Translations under genes and position numbers: made by a program
Part shown: one piece after another, positions 26,912 through 36,852 of the stretch
Layout: the number at the start of each line of letters is the position of its first letter
Numbering within the stretch: position 1 is the stretch's first letter
Notes under the pieces: model-generated
The model's input: the letters and a program-made list of their open reading frames with translations, nothing else
The model's database searches: none
Told to the model about the DNA's origin: nothing
Assembly (NCBI GenBank): GCA_023382385.1
Contig: JAHDVH010000006.1
Span: 60,173 to 124,172, forward strand
DNA: 64,000 nucleotides
Source of the DNA: a bacterium
GTDB lineage: Bacteria > Electryoneota > RPQS01
Direction of reading: 5' to 3'

Positions 26912-28026
26912 CTTGCTGCCACTTTCAAGGCGATTTTGGCAATGTCCCATGATGCGGATGGCTTCGCTAGCCGCTTCATCGCGGAAGACATCGAAGAAAG
27001 TCGCTTTGAGTCGGATAACAGCGACTGGACGACGTCGAATAGTTTCTCGCCCGTTAGTTCCGAGTCAGGAATCACGACCGCCCCACCTTCGTTTTCAACT
27101 GAGCGAGCATTTGCCAATTGGTGTTGGTGCGCTGCATAAGGGAAAGGGACTAATACTGCAGGGAGACCGAAAAGTGCGAGTTCGGCTAAAGTAATGGCGC
27201 CTGCTCTGCAGACAACAAGTTTCGCTCGCGCATACTGAGAATCCATGTCATCAAAGAAGTCTCTTCGTACTACAAACTTGTGCTGTATCAATCGCTCGAG
27301 CACTTGACTGTCGAAGAGGGAGTGCGACGCGTTGCGGCCCGTTTGCCAATAGACAGGCAATACTCCAGCAAGTTCGTCAATACAATTCGCCACGGCTGTG
27401 TTAATTGACCTTGCACCAAGGGAACCTCCAAGAACAAGTAGGGCAGACGAATGATCGGAACCGCGGCTCTGCTCTAAAGTGTTTGCGCTTTTCAATATTG
27501 CGCGGCGCACTGGATTGCCAGTGACTACAACTCTTGAACCTTGCAAGTGACGTTCTGCTTCCTGGTTTCCGAGGCAAACAAAACATGCAAATCGCGCAAA
27601 TTTCCGCGTGGCATATCCAGGAAAAGAATTTTGTTCCTGCAATATGAAAGGTATACTCATGAGCTTTGCCGCAGCGATCACTGGGGCCATAACGTATCCG
27701 CCGGTCCCGATTACAACTCCCGGTTTGAGTTTACGAAGCAAGAGCATCGCTTGCAGAGTACCGGATACGGCCCTCCAAAGTCCAACAAGCTTCTCGAAGA
27801 AGCTTTTTCCTATGAGTGCTCCAGCATTTATTTCATGGAACAATCGGCCCGCTGAAGCGACAGCTCTCGATTCAAAGCTGTTTCCCATGCCAATAAAGTG
27901 AATTTCGGCACCTGGCGAGATTTCATCAATTGCTTCGGCGATTGACAGAGCAGGGTAGACGTGGCCACCAGTGCCTCCGCCACACATGACGATTCGCAAT
28001 TTACACACGGAGCATTGGTGGAGCAC
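26908..28026 (-). CDS. murG: lipid II-forming GlcNAc transferase MurG
   Basis: This 372-residue product has the MurG motifs CGGGTGGHVYPALSIAEAI, GTGGYVMAPVIAAA, VLGGSLGARSIN and the UDP-GlcNAc site CRAGAITLAELALFGLPAVLVPFPYAAHQHQLANAR. It transfers GlcNAc to lipid I at the inner face of the membrane. The start is GTG at 28026, 26 bp inside ftsW; a GTG at 28008 and TTG at 27999 are in-frame alternatives that would remove a few residues before the glycine loop. Confidence 0.95.
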   Translation of the reverse strand: MLHQCSVCKLRIVMCGGGTGGHVYPALSIAEAIDEISPGAEIHFIGMGNSFESRAVASAGRLFHEINAGALIGKSFFEKLVGLWRAVSGTLQAMLLLRKLKPGVVIGTGGYVMAPVIAAAKLMSIPFILQEQNSFPGYATRKFARFACFVCLGNQEAERHLQGSRVVVTGNPVRRAILKSANTLEQSRGSDHSSALLVLGGSLGARSINTAVANCIDELAGVLPVYWQTGRNASHSLFDSQVLERLIQHKFVVRRDFFDDMDSQYARAKLVVCRAGAITLAELALFGLPAVLVPFPYAAHQHQLANARSVENEGGAVVIPDSELTGEKLFDVVQSLLSDSKRLSSMSSAMKRLAKPSASWDIAKIALKVAAR

Positions 28027-29182
28027 CTGAGGGCCACTCCACCGACTTATTTTGCTGTTTCGCTATATTAAGCAGCGTCCCTACTGCTGCCATGGACATC
28101 ACGAGCGACGAACCACCGTAACTGACGAATGGTAATGGTTGTCCGGTGGCGGGCAATAACGCAAGGTTAACACCGACATTGACAATAAATGAACACGCCA
28201 GAGACGCAGTTATTCCCGCCGCAAGGTAATAGGAAAATCTATCCTGTGAATTCATTGAAACACGCCAACCTCTTACAGCGAGAACTACGAAGGCAATAAT
28301 TATGAAAAGAGATCCTATAAGACCGGCTTCCTCTCCGATAATGCTAAAGATCGAGTCATTGTAAGGCTCCGGCAGATAGAAGTGCTTCTGAGTGGATTGC
28401 CCCAACCCCAGCCCAAAGATTCCACCTTGCCCAACGGCGATCAAAGACTGTCTCACGTGATAACTCGTGGCGAGTGGATCTGAAATCCCCGCGATATAGG
28501 AGTTGATCCTGTCTAACATGTACGGCTTTAGCAATATTATCCCGCAAACGCCAGCGAATCCAACGGCAACGGTAATAGCGACTTTCCTCCATTCGAGGCC
28601 GAATAAGAAAAACATCGTGAACAGCGACGCTGAAGTAAGGATTACCATTGACAAGTTGGGTTCTGCGGCGACCAGTAACAAAGTCGAAAGAATGACAATC
28701 ACAAGCGCGTTAAACTTGCGGGAACGATCTCGCGGAAATGAAGAGTTCTCAATTTCAGTGAGCCTGTGTGCCACATAGCATAACAGTGCGTACTTCGCAA
28801 TCTCCGCGGGTTGAACACTTACACCAAACAAGATAATCCATCGCTTGGCCGAAGTGCCGGGGAGCATCGGCATAAGCAACACAACAACTAACCCGATGAG
28901 GCTAACGACTAAGGCGACCCTTGCTACCTTGTCGAGAAACTGATATCTAATGTGATAGAATAGAACTAGCGCGACAATGCCAAGCATTAAGCGCACCAGA
29001 TGGTTAAACAGGAATGTTAGTGACTGCCCATTTGCCATCTGCCACGCATGCGCAGCAGATGAAGTGAATACAAATATCACACCGGCGATACATAGAACCG
29101 TAACAGCGGCGATCATTTGAAAGTCCAGGTTCTGCCGACGCTTATTCAGCGGGGAGAGAATTGAAGACGTCATGTGTTCCAT
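28001..29182 (-). CDS. ftsW: septal peptidoglycan polymerase FtsW
   Basis: This 393-residue SEDS protein has about ten membrane helices. Conserved pieces are GTSAKRWIILFGVSVQPAEIAKYALL, AAEPNLSMVIL, RINSYIAGISDPLATSYHVRQSLIAVGQGGIFGLGLGQSTQK, LPEPYNDSIFSIIGEEAGLIGSL and the C-terminal GVNLALLPATGQPLPFVSYGGSSLV. FtsW polymerises lipid II together with FtsI at the septum. It lies between murD and murG as in most dcw clusters. Confidence 0.96.
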   Translation of the reverse strand: MEHMTSSILSPLNKRRQNLDFQMIAAVTVLCIAGVIFVFTSSAAHAWQMANGQSLTFLFNHLVRLMLGIVALVLFYHIRYQFLDKVARVALVVSLIGLVVVLLMPMLPGTSAKRWIILFGVSVQPAEIAKYALLCYVAHRLTEIENSSFPRDRSRKFNALVIVILSTLLLVAAEPNLSMVILTSASLFTMFFLFGLEWRKVAITVAVGFAGVCGIILLKPYMLDRINSYIAGISDPLATSYHVRQSLIAVGQGGIFGLGLGQSTQKHFYLPEPYNDSIFSIIGEEAGLIGSLFIIIAFVVLAVRGWRVSMNSQDRFSYYLAAGITASLACSFIVNVGVNLALLPATGQPLPFVSYGGSSLVMSMAAVGTLLNIAKQQNKSVEWPSGAPPMLRV

Positions 29183-29185
29183 AGC

Positions 29186-30532
29186 CTACAGAGCTTGGAC
29201 AAGCTCCTTAAAGTATTTGCCACGTTCTTCAAAATTCAGAAATTGATCATAAGATGCGCATCCGGGCGACAGGAGAACTGTCTGGCCCGCTCTGACAACT
29301 GAAAGCGCCCTCTCCGTCGCTTGATTTAGCGTGTCTGCAAACATTACCGGCAAGTTGTCGCCGACCTCCATCCGAACTTTTTGTTGAGCTTCACCAAACG
29401 CGACCAGATAGCTGATCTTAGTTCCAAGCAGATGACGCAACTGCGTGAAAGATTCTTTCTTCGGCCGACCGCCAAACAATAGGATTACTTCACCGTGAAC
29501 CGCCTCGAGAGCGGTCAAAGTTGCGGAGAGGTTTGTGCTTTTTGAGTCATTAATAAAGTGAACACCGTTATACTCTCGAACGTACTCAATTCTGTGTTCA
29601 ACAGGAACTGACTGTATCAGAGAATCGCGAATCACTGTAGGATTAACTCCTAAACAAGTCGCCGCGGTTGCGGCAGCCGCGGCATTCAAGAGGTTATGGT
29701 TTCCGATCAGAGACCACTCTCTTGAGTGCAAAACTAGTTTGGGTGATGCTCCTGCATGGGTATACAATCCGTCTTGCAAAACAAACCAGTCAAAGGAGCT
29801 GTCGTATCCAAAGCGTAGGGTCGTCGCCCGCATGTTCGCTTCATGCGCCTTGAGAAAGCTATCGTTTCCGTTGATTATTGCAAAATCATTCGCATGCTGA
29901 TTTGCGACTAACTTCAGCTTTAAAGATCCGTATGTCTCAATGTCACCATGCCTGTCCAAATGGTTTTCCAGCACGTTCAGGAGTACGGCGATATGAGGCC
30001 TTGCCGTTTGAGTTTGCTCCATCTGAAAACTTGAAACTTCCACAACGAATAGATCTAATTCACTTGAGGGCAAAGAGTCACTCCAAGCATCGCCGATATT
30101 GCCGACTGCCTTAGGGCGAAAGCCGCCAAGTTGCAGCATTTGCGTGATCAATTTCACAGTAGTGGTTTTGCCATTGCTGCCAGTGACAGCTATCCAAGGT
30201 ACGCTGCATTGGCGGCTTGCCAGTTCCAGCTCTGACCACACCTGCGTTCCGAAACGGTCCCATGTTTCGATCCAGATCGGCTTCAAGGTTACGCCAGGGG
30301 AAACCACAACGACATCAAATTGCTCAGCAAGTAACGTCTTGTGTGACCCGCATTCTATTCGGACACCGGCCTCTTCAAGCATCTCTGCTTCAACTGTGAG
30401 TTCTGATCTTGATCTGATATCAGAGACAAGTGCAGTCCCGCCGAGCCGTGTAATTAGTCTCGCTGCACCGATCCCGCTCCGTCCCATTCCCAGAACCCCG
30501 AACTTGAGTCCATGCCAACTCTCCTGCATCAC
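29186..30532 (-). CDS. murD: UDP-N-acetylmuramoylalanine-D-glutamate ligase MurD
   Basis: This 448-residue ligase adds D-glutamate to UDP-MurNAc-L-Ala. Motifs: KFGVLGMGRSGIGAARLI at the N-terminus, ATP loop AVTGSNGKTTTVKLI, NVLENHLDRHGDIETY, EHRIEYVREYNGVHFINDSKSTN and the C-terminal LLSPGCASYDQF with EERGKYFKELV. The first codons are GTGATG, and the GTG overlaps the mraY stop (GTGA); either GTG 30532 or ATG 30529 may be used. Confidence 0.96.
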   Translation of the reverse strand: MMQESWHGLKFGVLGMGRSGIGAARLITRLGGTALVSDIRSRSELTVEAEMLEEAGVRIECGSHKTLLAEQFDVVVVSPGVTLKPIWIETWDRFGTQVWSELELASRQCSVPWIAVTGSNGKTTTVKLITQMLQLGGFRPKAVGNIGDAWSDSLPSSELDLFVVEVSSFQMEQTQTARPHIAVLLNVLENHLDRHGDIETYGSLKLKLVANQHANDFAIINGNDSFLKAHEANMRATTLRFGYDSSFDWFVLQDGLYTHAGASPKLVLHSREWSLIGNHNLLNAAAAATAATCLGVNPTVIRDSLIQSVPVEHRIEYVREYNGVHFINDSKSTNLSATLTALEAVHGEVILLFGGRPKKESFTQLRHLLGTKISYLVAFGEAQQKVRMEVGDNLPVMFADTLNQATERALSVVRAGQTVLLSPGCASYDQFLNFEERGKYFKELVQAL

Positions 30533-31647
30533 CGCACCTTGAACATCGTCAGACTAATGAGAACAAGAAGAACCTGAACGATCCAGAATCGCACTACGAC
30601 TTTGGATTCGTGCCATCCGAGTTGTTCAAAATGATGGTGAAGTGGAGCCATACGAAAGATGCGTCGTCCCTCGCCATACTTTCGTTTTGTGTATTTGAAG
30701 TATCCACGTTGAAGGATTACACTAATAGCTTCAGCGACAAAAATTCCGCCGATCACGAGAAGGAAGAACTCCTTCTTGATTAAAACTGCAAGTGTTCCGA
30801 GCGCCGCTCCAAGCGCTAAAGCACCGGTGTCGCCCATAAACACTGCAGCGGGAAAACCGTTGTACCAGAGAAATCCGAGTCCGGCGCCAAGCAGTGCTGA
30901 ACAGAAAATTGTTAATTCGCCCGCACCATCGAGATAGATTATATTAAGGTAATCTGAAAATCTTGCGTTGCCAGTCACATAACTCATAACGGCAAAGGCA
31001 GCGGCACCGATGGAGGTAACTCCAATTGCAAGTCCGTCCAATCCATCTGTGAGGTTTACTCCGTTGGATGTGCCTGTGATTACGATGACGACCATTATCG
31101 GATAGAACCAGCCGAAGTCGAGCATAGCTTGCTTTACAAAAGGCAGAGTTGTCTCGGTGACGTGATGGTGGAAGTTCTGTCCGAACAAGTGTGAGTAGTT
31201 CATCAAGAATAGACCGATAACAAGACTCAGGCCAATCTGACCAACCAGTTTCTGTTTGGCTACAAGTCCTGCCTTCTTCTTCTTTATCGTCTTCAGATAG
31301 TCGTCGTAGAAACCAATTGCACCCATCCAGAGAAAGGCGAGCAAAGTTAGTAAGACATAGAAGTTCTTTAAATTTGCGAGCAGCAAAGTCGGTATCGCCA
31401 CGGCGACTAAAATCATCAGTCCGCCCATGGTAGGAGTTCCTTGTTTGCTCATATGACTTGTCGGTCCGTCAGTGCGAATAACCTCGCCGATTTGATTTTC
31501 CCTGAGTTTTCGAATGAGCCACGGACCGATTGCGAACGAAATAAGGAGTCCCAGAACGGCGGCCATAGCGGACCGAAAAGTCAAGTAGCGAAAGAGATTC
31601 GCACCAATCAATTCATCACGTAGAGGTACCAGAAGATGATATAGCAT
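30529..31647 (-). CDS. mraY: phospho-MurNAc-pentapeptide translocase MraY
   Basis: This 372-residue polytopic enzyme makes lipid I from UDP-MurNAc-pentapeptide and undecaprenyl phosphate. Diagnostic motifs are HMSKQGTPTMGGLMIL, the Asp pair in GFYDDYLK, NGVNLTDGLDGLAIG, AAVFMGDTGALALGAALG and RMAPLHHHFEQLGWHESKVVVRFW. Its ATG shares a base with the murF stop (TAATG), indicating coupling. Confidence 0.97.
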   Translation of the reverse strand: MLYHLLVPLRDELIGANLFRYLTFRSAMAAVLGLLISFAIGPWLIRKLRENQIGEVIRTDGPTSHMSKQGTPTMGGLMILVAVAIPTLLLANLKNFYVLLTLLAFLWMGAIGFYDDYLKTIKKKKAGLVAKQKLVGQIGLSLVIGLFLMNYSHLFGQNFHHHVTETTLPFVKQAMLDFGWFYPIMVVIVITGTSNGVNLTDGLDGLAIGVTSIGAAAFAVMSYVTGNARFSDYLNIIYLDGAGELTIFCSALLGAGLGFLWYNGFPAAVFMGDTGALALGAALGTLAVLIKKEFFLLVIGGIFVAEAISVILQRGYFKYTKRKYGEGRRIFRMAPLHHHFEQLGWHESKVVVRFWIVQVLLVLISLTMFKVR

Positions 31648-33020
31648 TAACCGTAATACTCTTCAAGTTTCTGGACAACTCTATCCAAAGCCATCCCTCG
31701 CGAAGCCTTTACAAGCACAAGATCATCGGGACGAATGTATTCGGCAAGAGGATGAATCACGTCATCTACTGATGGATAGATCAACAGGCTTGCCCGCACA
31801 TGGCTGGAAGCCGCAACCTCCGTGAATCGGGACCCAATCAAGAAAGCAAGTGAAACTCCAGCGTGATCAAGCTCTGAAACAATTTCACGGTGTGCTTCAT
31901 CTGATACCTCTCCGAGTTCGAGCATGTCTCCCAGGATTGCCACCTTCCGGGGGCCATGACATAATGAGAGCGTCTCAAGTGCTGCGCGCATGCTTGACGG
32001 ATTAGCATTATAGGAGTCGTCAATAACCGTCAGCTTGCCAAACTTTCGAACAGTGACTCTCCCACTGCTTGGCAAAGATCTCGAAATTCCGCGCGACGCG
32101 ATCGAAGGTGGAATCCCTCGCTGGATGGCGATTGTCATGGCAGCGAGCGCGGCTTGAGCGGCGGGTCGTCCTGGGACGCCAAGTTCGACGGCTTGTCCTT
32201 CCACTTCAAATCTTGCGAACCCAAAGTCATCGAACAACAAGTGTTTTCCGTGCACATACGCTTCCTCCCACGAATTTTCCGGTAGGCTAAATCCATATCC
32301 GATTCGGGTACTGCAATTTTCGCTTGCATCGACGCATCTCTCGTCCTCTACTGGAACAAAGGCAATTCCACTTTGCTCCACGTAGTTATAGATTTCAGCT
32401 TTCGCTTGCACGATGTTCTCAATTGTTCCAAAAGACTCGAGATGGGAATAAGCTATCGCTGTGACAAGGGACCATTGAGGTTCCGCAATCCGACAGAGAT
32501 GAGCAATATCTCCTATCTTTGAGGCACCCATTTCGCAAACAAGTGTTTCCGTCGTAGTGGGCGTTTGCAGGATAGTAAGGGGCACTCCAATTTCGTTATT
32601 ATAGTTTCCTGCAGTGGCATCAACGACCTGCGCTTCGGCCAATGCGGCCCTTACGAAGTCTTTGGTAGTGGTCTTGCCGACCGATCCAGTAATACCGATG
32701 ACAAGGCACTTCAACAATTTTCGCCACGCTGAAGCAGCCTCCGTAAGGGCTTGCAGCGTATCTTCGACACGAACTATTCTGCCTGTAGAAACGAACTCCG
32801 AAACTGAGTAGGTCTTATCGGCCACGACTGCCGCAGCGCCTCGGGAGATTGCGTCGCCGATAAAGTCGTGCCCATCTCGAACGCCTCTAAGTGCCCAAAA
32901 TGTATCCCCAGGCTCAATCTTTCTGCTGTCAATCGAGATTCGCAGGGGCGCTGCCTTTTGAAACGTCGTTTCCTCTGCTGTGAAGAGTGTCGAGAGCCAG
33001 CCTAAAGTAGGGAGGTTCAT
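31647..33020 (-). CDS. murF: UDP-MurNAc-tripeptide D-Ala-D-Ala ligase MurF
   Basis: ATG 33020 lies two bases after the murE stop and gives 457 residues; a longer frame begins inside murE. Motifs include ISIDSRKIEPGDTFWALRG, VIGITGSVGKTTTKDFV, NYNNEIGVPLTIL, CEMGASKIGDIAHL and DDSYNANPSSMRAALETL. MurF finishes the UDP-MurNAc-pentapeptide. No ddl gene for D-Ala-D-Ala is in this cluster. Confidence 0.95.
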   Translation of the reverse strand: MNLPTLGWLSTLFTAEETTFQKAAPLRISIDSRKIEPGDTFWALRGVRDGHDFIGDAISRGAAAVVADKTYSVSEFVSTGRIVRVEDTLQALTEAASAWRKLLKCLVIGITGSVGKTTTKDFVRAALAEAQVVDATAGNYNNEIGVPLTILQTPTTTETLVCEMGASKIGDIAHLCRIAEPQWSLVTAIAYSHLESFGTIENIVQAKAEIYNYVEQSGIAFVPVEDERCVDASENCSTRIGYGFSLPENSWEEAYVHGKHLLFDDFGFARFEVEGQAVELGVPGRPAAQAALAAMTIAIQRGIPPSIASRGISRSLPSSGRVTVRKFGKLTVIDDSYNANPSSMRAALETLSLCHGPRKVAILGDMLELGEVSDEAHREIVSELDHAGVSLAFLIGSRFTEVAASSHVRASLLIYPSVDDVIHPLAEYIRPDDLVLVKASRGMALDRVVQKLEEYYG

Positions 33021-33022
33021 AT

Positions 33023-34483
33023 TCAGTATCCATTTGCGCGCAGCCACTGCTCCGCGACTGCTCTGTCGTCAAATGGAAGCTTCTCGCCCATAATCTCCTG
33101 ATATGCCTCATGGCCTTTGCCTGCGATCACAATAACGTCACTTTGCTTGGCAGCGGAGAGTGCCTCAAGAATTGCTGCTTTGCGATCAATGACGACACGC
33201 ATTTTGCCTGGATCCTGGATTCCCATCAGTAAATCATCGATGATTGCGTTTGGACTTTCTGTGCGTGGATTGTCTGAAGTAAGGTACAAGACATCGCACC
33301 ATCTTTCTGCAGCCTGCGCCATCAAAGGTCGCTTTCCCTTGTCACGATTTCCTCCGGCACCAACCAACGCGCACAACCTGCCTTTGGTTAGAGCTTTCAT
33401 GGTTGACAGGATATTGTTTAAGGCATCCGGCGTATGTGCATAGTCAACGACCACAGTGAACGGGGCGGAGGAGCGAACGACTTCAGCGCGTCCGCGAACA
33501 GGGGAAATTTCTTGAACTGCGCTCAGAATGTCGTCAATCTCAAGGCCGAGTGCCTGTGCTGCCGAAATCACAGCCAGCATATTCATAACATTGAATTGAC
33601 CAACGAGGCGGGATCGTACTTGAGAACGCCCGTTCGGATGCAGTAATGTGAATTGCGAACCATTGGCGGACAGAGAAATGTCAATGGCGCGGTAGTCTGC
33701 CGATTTTTCGACTCCGTATGTCAATATCTTCCCGCGCACAACGCGCTGAAAGTGTTCGTGGGCGGGATCATCGATGTTTATGACCGCGGTGCCATTTAGC
33801 ATTTCAGGCGCAAAAAGCTTGGCCTTTGCGTCACGGTATGCCTCCCAGCTTCCGTGAAAGTCAAGATGATCACGCGAGAGATTTGTAAACACAGAGACGT
33901 CAAATCTCAGCGAGCCAATACGCTGAAGTTCGATGCCTATGGATGTTGCTTCCATCGCGATGTGCGTACATCCTTGATCCCGCATCCGGCGAAACGCTGC
34001 AGCAAGTTCAGGAGCCTCAGCGGTCGTCCGTTCCGACTCAATTTGAATGTCACCGAAAAACATCCCTAACGTACCACTGTAGCCCGCTCTTATTCCACAC
34101 AAGTTCAGGAGTTGAGCAAGAGCAACGGAAACAGTCGTTTTCCCGTTCGTACCCGTGACTCCGATCAAGGTCAGTTCTCTTTCTGGCGATCCCTGTAGAG
34201 TCCACGCTGCCTTGGCTAAGGCCGCGCGAGAGGATGGCACTACGATGCACGCGGCGCTGATTCCCGAAAGTGCGGCACTCTCTCCAATAATCCCGACGGC
34301 TCCATTGGCGAGTGCCTGCTTGATGTACTTCGAGCCGTCTTCTTTGAAGCCGGCAATCGCCACGAACACGTCGCCTTGCTGAACACATCTGGAATCATAG
34401 GATACTCGCGCGACCTGTGTAGACCCGTTTGAATTCCGGAGTTCGCCGCCAACAGTTTCCGCAAGTTCAGCGAGAGACAGCAT
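33023..34483 (-). CDS. murE: UDP-MurNAc-dipeptide meso-DAP ligase MurE
   Basis: ATG 34483, which overlaps the ftsI stop by 17 bp, gives 486 residues; TTG 34510 is an alternative. Motifs are VSYDSRCVQQGDVFVAIAGFKEDG, LIGVTGTNGKTTVSVAL, TTAEAPELAAAFRRM, VFTNLSRDHLDFHGSWEAY and VDYAHTPDALNNIL. YLTSDNPRTESPNAI contains the DNPR signature of meso-diaminopimelate-adding MurE, as opposed to the lysine type. The cell wall is therefore predicted to be of the A1gamma/DAP kind. Confidence 0.96.
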   Translation of the reverse strand: MLSLAELAETVGGELRNSNGSTQVARVSYDSRCVQQGDVFVAIAGFKEDGSKYIKQALANGAVGIIGESAALSGISAACIVVPSSRAALAKAAWTLQGSPERELTLIGVTGTNGKTTVSVALAQLLNLCGIRAGYSGTLGMFFGDIQIESERTTAEAPELAAAFRRMRDQGCTHIAMEATSIGIELQRIGSLRFDVSVFTNLSRDHLDFHGSWEAYRDAKAKLFAPEMLNGTAVINIDDPAHEHFQRVVRGKILTYGVEKSADYRAIDISLSANGSQFTLLHPNGRSQVRSRLVGQFNVMNMLAVISAAQALGLEIDDILSAVQEISPVRGRAEVVRSSAPFTVVVDYAHTPDALNNILSTMKALTKGRLCALVGAGGNRDKGKRPLMAQAAERWCDVLYLTSDNPRTESPNAIIDDLLMGIQDPGKMRVVIDRKAAILEALSAAKQSDVIVIAGKGHEAYQEIMGEKLPFDDRAVAEQWLRANGY

Positions 34484-36488
34484 AGTGTGCTGCTGAAATA
34501 GGCTCCGCAATCACTTTGCAGACAAAGCTCGCGGGGACTTTCTCGCCTGCAGGTGGCGATTGTGAAGCTACAATCCCGAAACCGACAAGCTCAGTCTCAA
34601 AACCGGCATTCTGCATGCGGACTGCGGCAACTCGCAATGGCAGGCCAATTACGTCCGGCACCGTGACTAAGGGAACATCCAGATATCGAAGTGTATCGTA
34701 AACGAACTTTTCATGCTGAGTGCTATCAGCTTTTGGCTCTGAGTCAGAACTGTCCGTATCTGCTTTTCCGACAGCGGAGACTTTGGGAGGGCGATAAGAG
34801 TGCCGTTCCTCGAGGATCTCTTGCGCTATCGCGCCGAAAACCGGCGCCGCAATCTGACCGCCATAGTAGCCTTGACCACGCGGATCATCCACCATCACTA
34901 GCAAAGTGTACATTGGTCTGTCCGCTGGAAAAAAGCCAGCGAAGGAAGAAACATACCGATTGGTGTAGTACGACTTAGCTTCCAAATCGACTTTCTGTGC
35001 CGTGCCGGTCTTGCCGGCGATTGCAACCCCTTTGACCGCCGCCTGCTTTCCGGTGCCTGACTCCACAACACTTCGCATCATTTGCGTCAACTCGTCGACA
35101 CATCGCTCAGACAGTACTTGCCGCAACGCAACAGGGTCAAACTCGACTTTCTCGCCGGACGGGAATTCCAAAGCCTTAATCAATTTCGGTTGCAAGAGCA
35201 GTCCGCCATTAGCGATTGCCGAATAGGCGGCCGTTATCTGCAGTGCAGTAACAGAAAGTCCCTGCCCAATGGCAAGGTTTGAGCGCGTAGGTCCGCTCCA
35301 GTTCGCAGGCTTGGGCACAACACCTGCCGGTTCGGCAAGCAACCCAATATCAGTTTTCGACCCGAATCCAAATCGGAGAATCCATGAGTAGAAAGTCTCC
35401 GCTCGAAGCCGTTCTGCGACTTTTGCACTTCCGATGTTTGAGGACTTCGCAATGACCTCGGACAGAGTAAGCACGCTATATGCATGAGCATCGCGGAGGA
35501 CTTTGCCCGGAACCTTATATGCCCCGGATTCACAGTCGATCAGTGTCGAAGGCGTAACCACGCCCTCCTCTAACCCGGCACCCACGGTGAAAACCTTGAA
35601 GATTGATCCGGGTTCGAATAAGTCAGTAATTGGCCAACATCGGCGCACATCGTTGGTATAGTTTGCAGGGACATTCGGGTCGAACGCTGGCAGTGTTGAG
35701 AGTCCGAGCACTTCGCCGGTGTTCGGATCCATGAGAAGGGCACACGCTTTCTCGAACGTCTTGCCTTCCAGTCCCTTTACAAGGCATCGATCAAGAATAG
35801 TCTGCAGTTGGAGATCAATCGTGAGATAAACATTGGCACCGGAGTGTCCAAGTTCGTCATTCAGTGGGCTGATCATCGCGGGAACTGTTCTCAGGGCATC
35901 GTTCCACACCAGCATTTCACGACGGTCGCCGCGAAGCAGGGAGTCAAGAGATTGCTCGATCCCGGACAGTCCGATTCCGTCAACATTGACAAAACCTAAG
36001 ACACTTCCCGCCGCAGTGGTGGCGGGGTAGCTTCGTCGGGCCTCCTTGGTGAATTCAACCCCTGGAAGTCCAAGTTCCTCAAGTTCCCGCTGAACCTGCA
36101 AGTCGACTCGACGCGCTATGTATGTATAGTTTTTGCTGCCGAGTTTGGTTCGAATCGTAGACTCTGCAAGCGGTAAGTAGTTTCGCAGAACAGCAGTCAG
36201 ACTGTCTCGATTGATTTCCTCTCTTGGCCGAAAACCCACAGCATATGAGAGTGGCAGTGTGACGGCCAACGGCAGGCCGCTGCGGTCCCGAATTTCTCCG
36301 CGCGGCATAGCCTCGCTTGCTCGATCGTAGATTTGCCTGAGTGCGAGGTTTTTCCACATGCCGTGCTGAATGACCTGTAATTGTACCAGTCGGACAATGA
36401 ACACAAGAGCGACGCATATGAATAGCACAGCAACCACGCGCTCGCGTCCCAACCGGCGTTCGGGTTTATCGGAATGTTGGAGCTGCAT
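34467..36488 (-). CDS. ftsI: division transpeptidase FtsI/PBP with PASTA domain
   Basis: This 673-residue class B penicillin-binding protein has an N-terminal transmembrane helix (VVAVLFICVALVFIVRLVQLQVI), the pedestal domain (RGEIRDRSGLPLAV) and a transpeptidase domain. Catalytic motifs are FEPGSIFKVF (SxxK), KSSNIGSAK (SxN) and AGKTGTAQK (KTG). A single C-terminal PASTA domain covers about residues 600-665 (VTVPDVIGLPLRVAAVRMQNAGFE). PASTA on FtsI is absent in E. coli but common outside Proteobacteria. It crosslinks septal peptidoglycan with FtsW. Confidence 0.95.
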   Translation of the reverse strand: MQLQHSDKPERRLGRERVVAVLFICVALVFIVRLVQLQVIQHGMWKNLALRQIYDRASEAMPRGEIRDRSGLPLAVTLPLSYAVGFRPREEINRDSLTAVLRNYLPLAESTIRTKLGSKNYTYIARRVDLQVQRELEELGLPGVEFTKEARRSYPATTAAGSVLGFVNVDGIGLSGIEQSLDSLLRGDRREMLVWNDALRTVPAMISPLNDELGHSGANVYLTIDLQLQTILDRCLVKGLEGKTFEKACALLMDPNTGEVLGLSTLPAFDPNVPANYTNDVRRCWPITDLFEPGSIFKVFTVGAGLEEGVVTPSTLIDCESGAYKVPGKVLRDAHAYSVLTLSEVIAKSSNIGSAKVAERLRAETFYSWILRFGFGSKTDIGLLAEPAGVVPKPANWSGPTRSNLAIGQGLSVTALQITAAYSAIANGGLLLQPKLIKALEFPSGEKVEFDPVALRQVLSERCVDELTQMMRSVVESGTGKQAAVKGVAIAGKTGTAQKVDLEAKSYYTNRYVSSFAGFFPADRPMYTLLVMVDDPRGQGYYGGQIAAPVFGAIAQEILEERHSYRPPKVSAVGKADTDSSDSEPKADSTQHEKFVYDTLRYLDVPLVTVPDVIGLPLRVAAVRMQNAGFETELVGFGIVASQSPPAGEKVPASFVCKVIAEPISAAHYAVSR

Positions 36489-36504
36489 TTGAACTTAATC
36501 TCGT

Positions 36505-36852
36505 CTAATTACGAGGAGTCATCGTGACAAACACCGTGTCAACTTGGTCTTGACGTGATTTCCACCCGTTTGTACGGAATGCCCAATCAGCGACTTCGTT
36601 GTATGGGGCAGCGGTTTCAATCAAGCCATTGAAGTGACGGATCTCCTCACTCAGGAGCATGAGCTTGGTGCGTTGGCGTGCGATATCGATGATGAGCTGT
36701 TGATTCGTGAAATTTCGCCATGCCGCCAGTAACCCAAGCAGGGCAAGTATACCCGCGAAACTCATCAGGCGGATGAATCGCGCTTGCCGACGCAACACGC
36801 GCGGCAGTCGTTTGGGTCGATAAAGGGATGATGGAATGGTAAGCGTGGACAA
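36505..36852 (-). CDS. ftsL: FtsL-like divisome protein
   Basis: This 115-residue bitopic protein has a basic cytoplasmic tail (YRPKRLPRVLRRQARFIRL), one transmembrane helix (MSFAGILALLGLLAAW) and a short leucine-zipper-like coil (QLIIDIARQRTKLMLLSEEIRHFNGLIE). Size, topology and the position between rsmH and ftsI identify FtsL, which has poor sequence conservation. The TTG start directly follows the rsmH stop (TAATTG). Confidence 0.8.
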   Translation of the reverse strand: MSTLTIPSSLYRPKRLPRVLRRQARFIRLMSFAGILALLGLLAAWRNFTNQQLIIDIARQRTKLMLLSEEIRHFNGLIETAAPYNEVADWAFRTNGWKSRQDQVDTVFVTMTPRN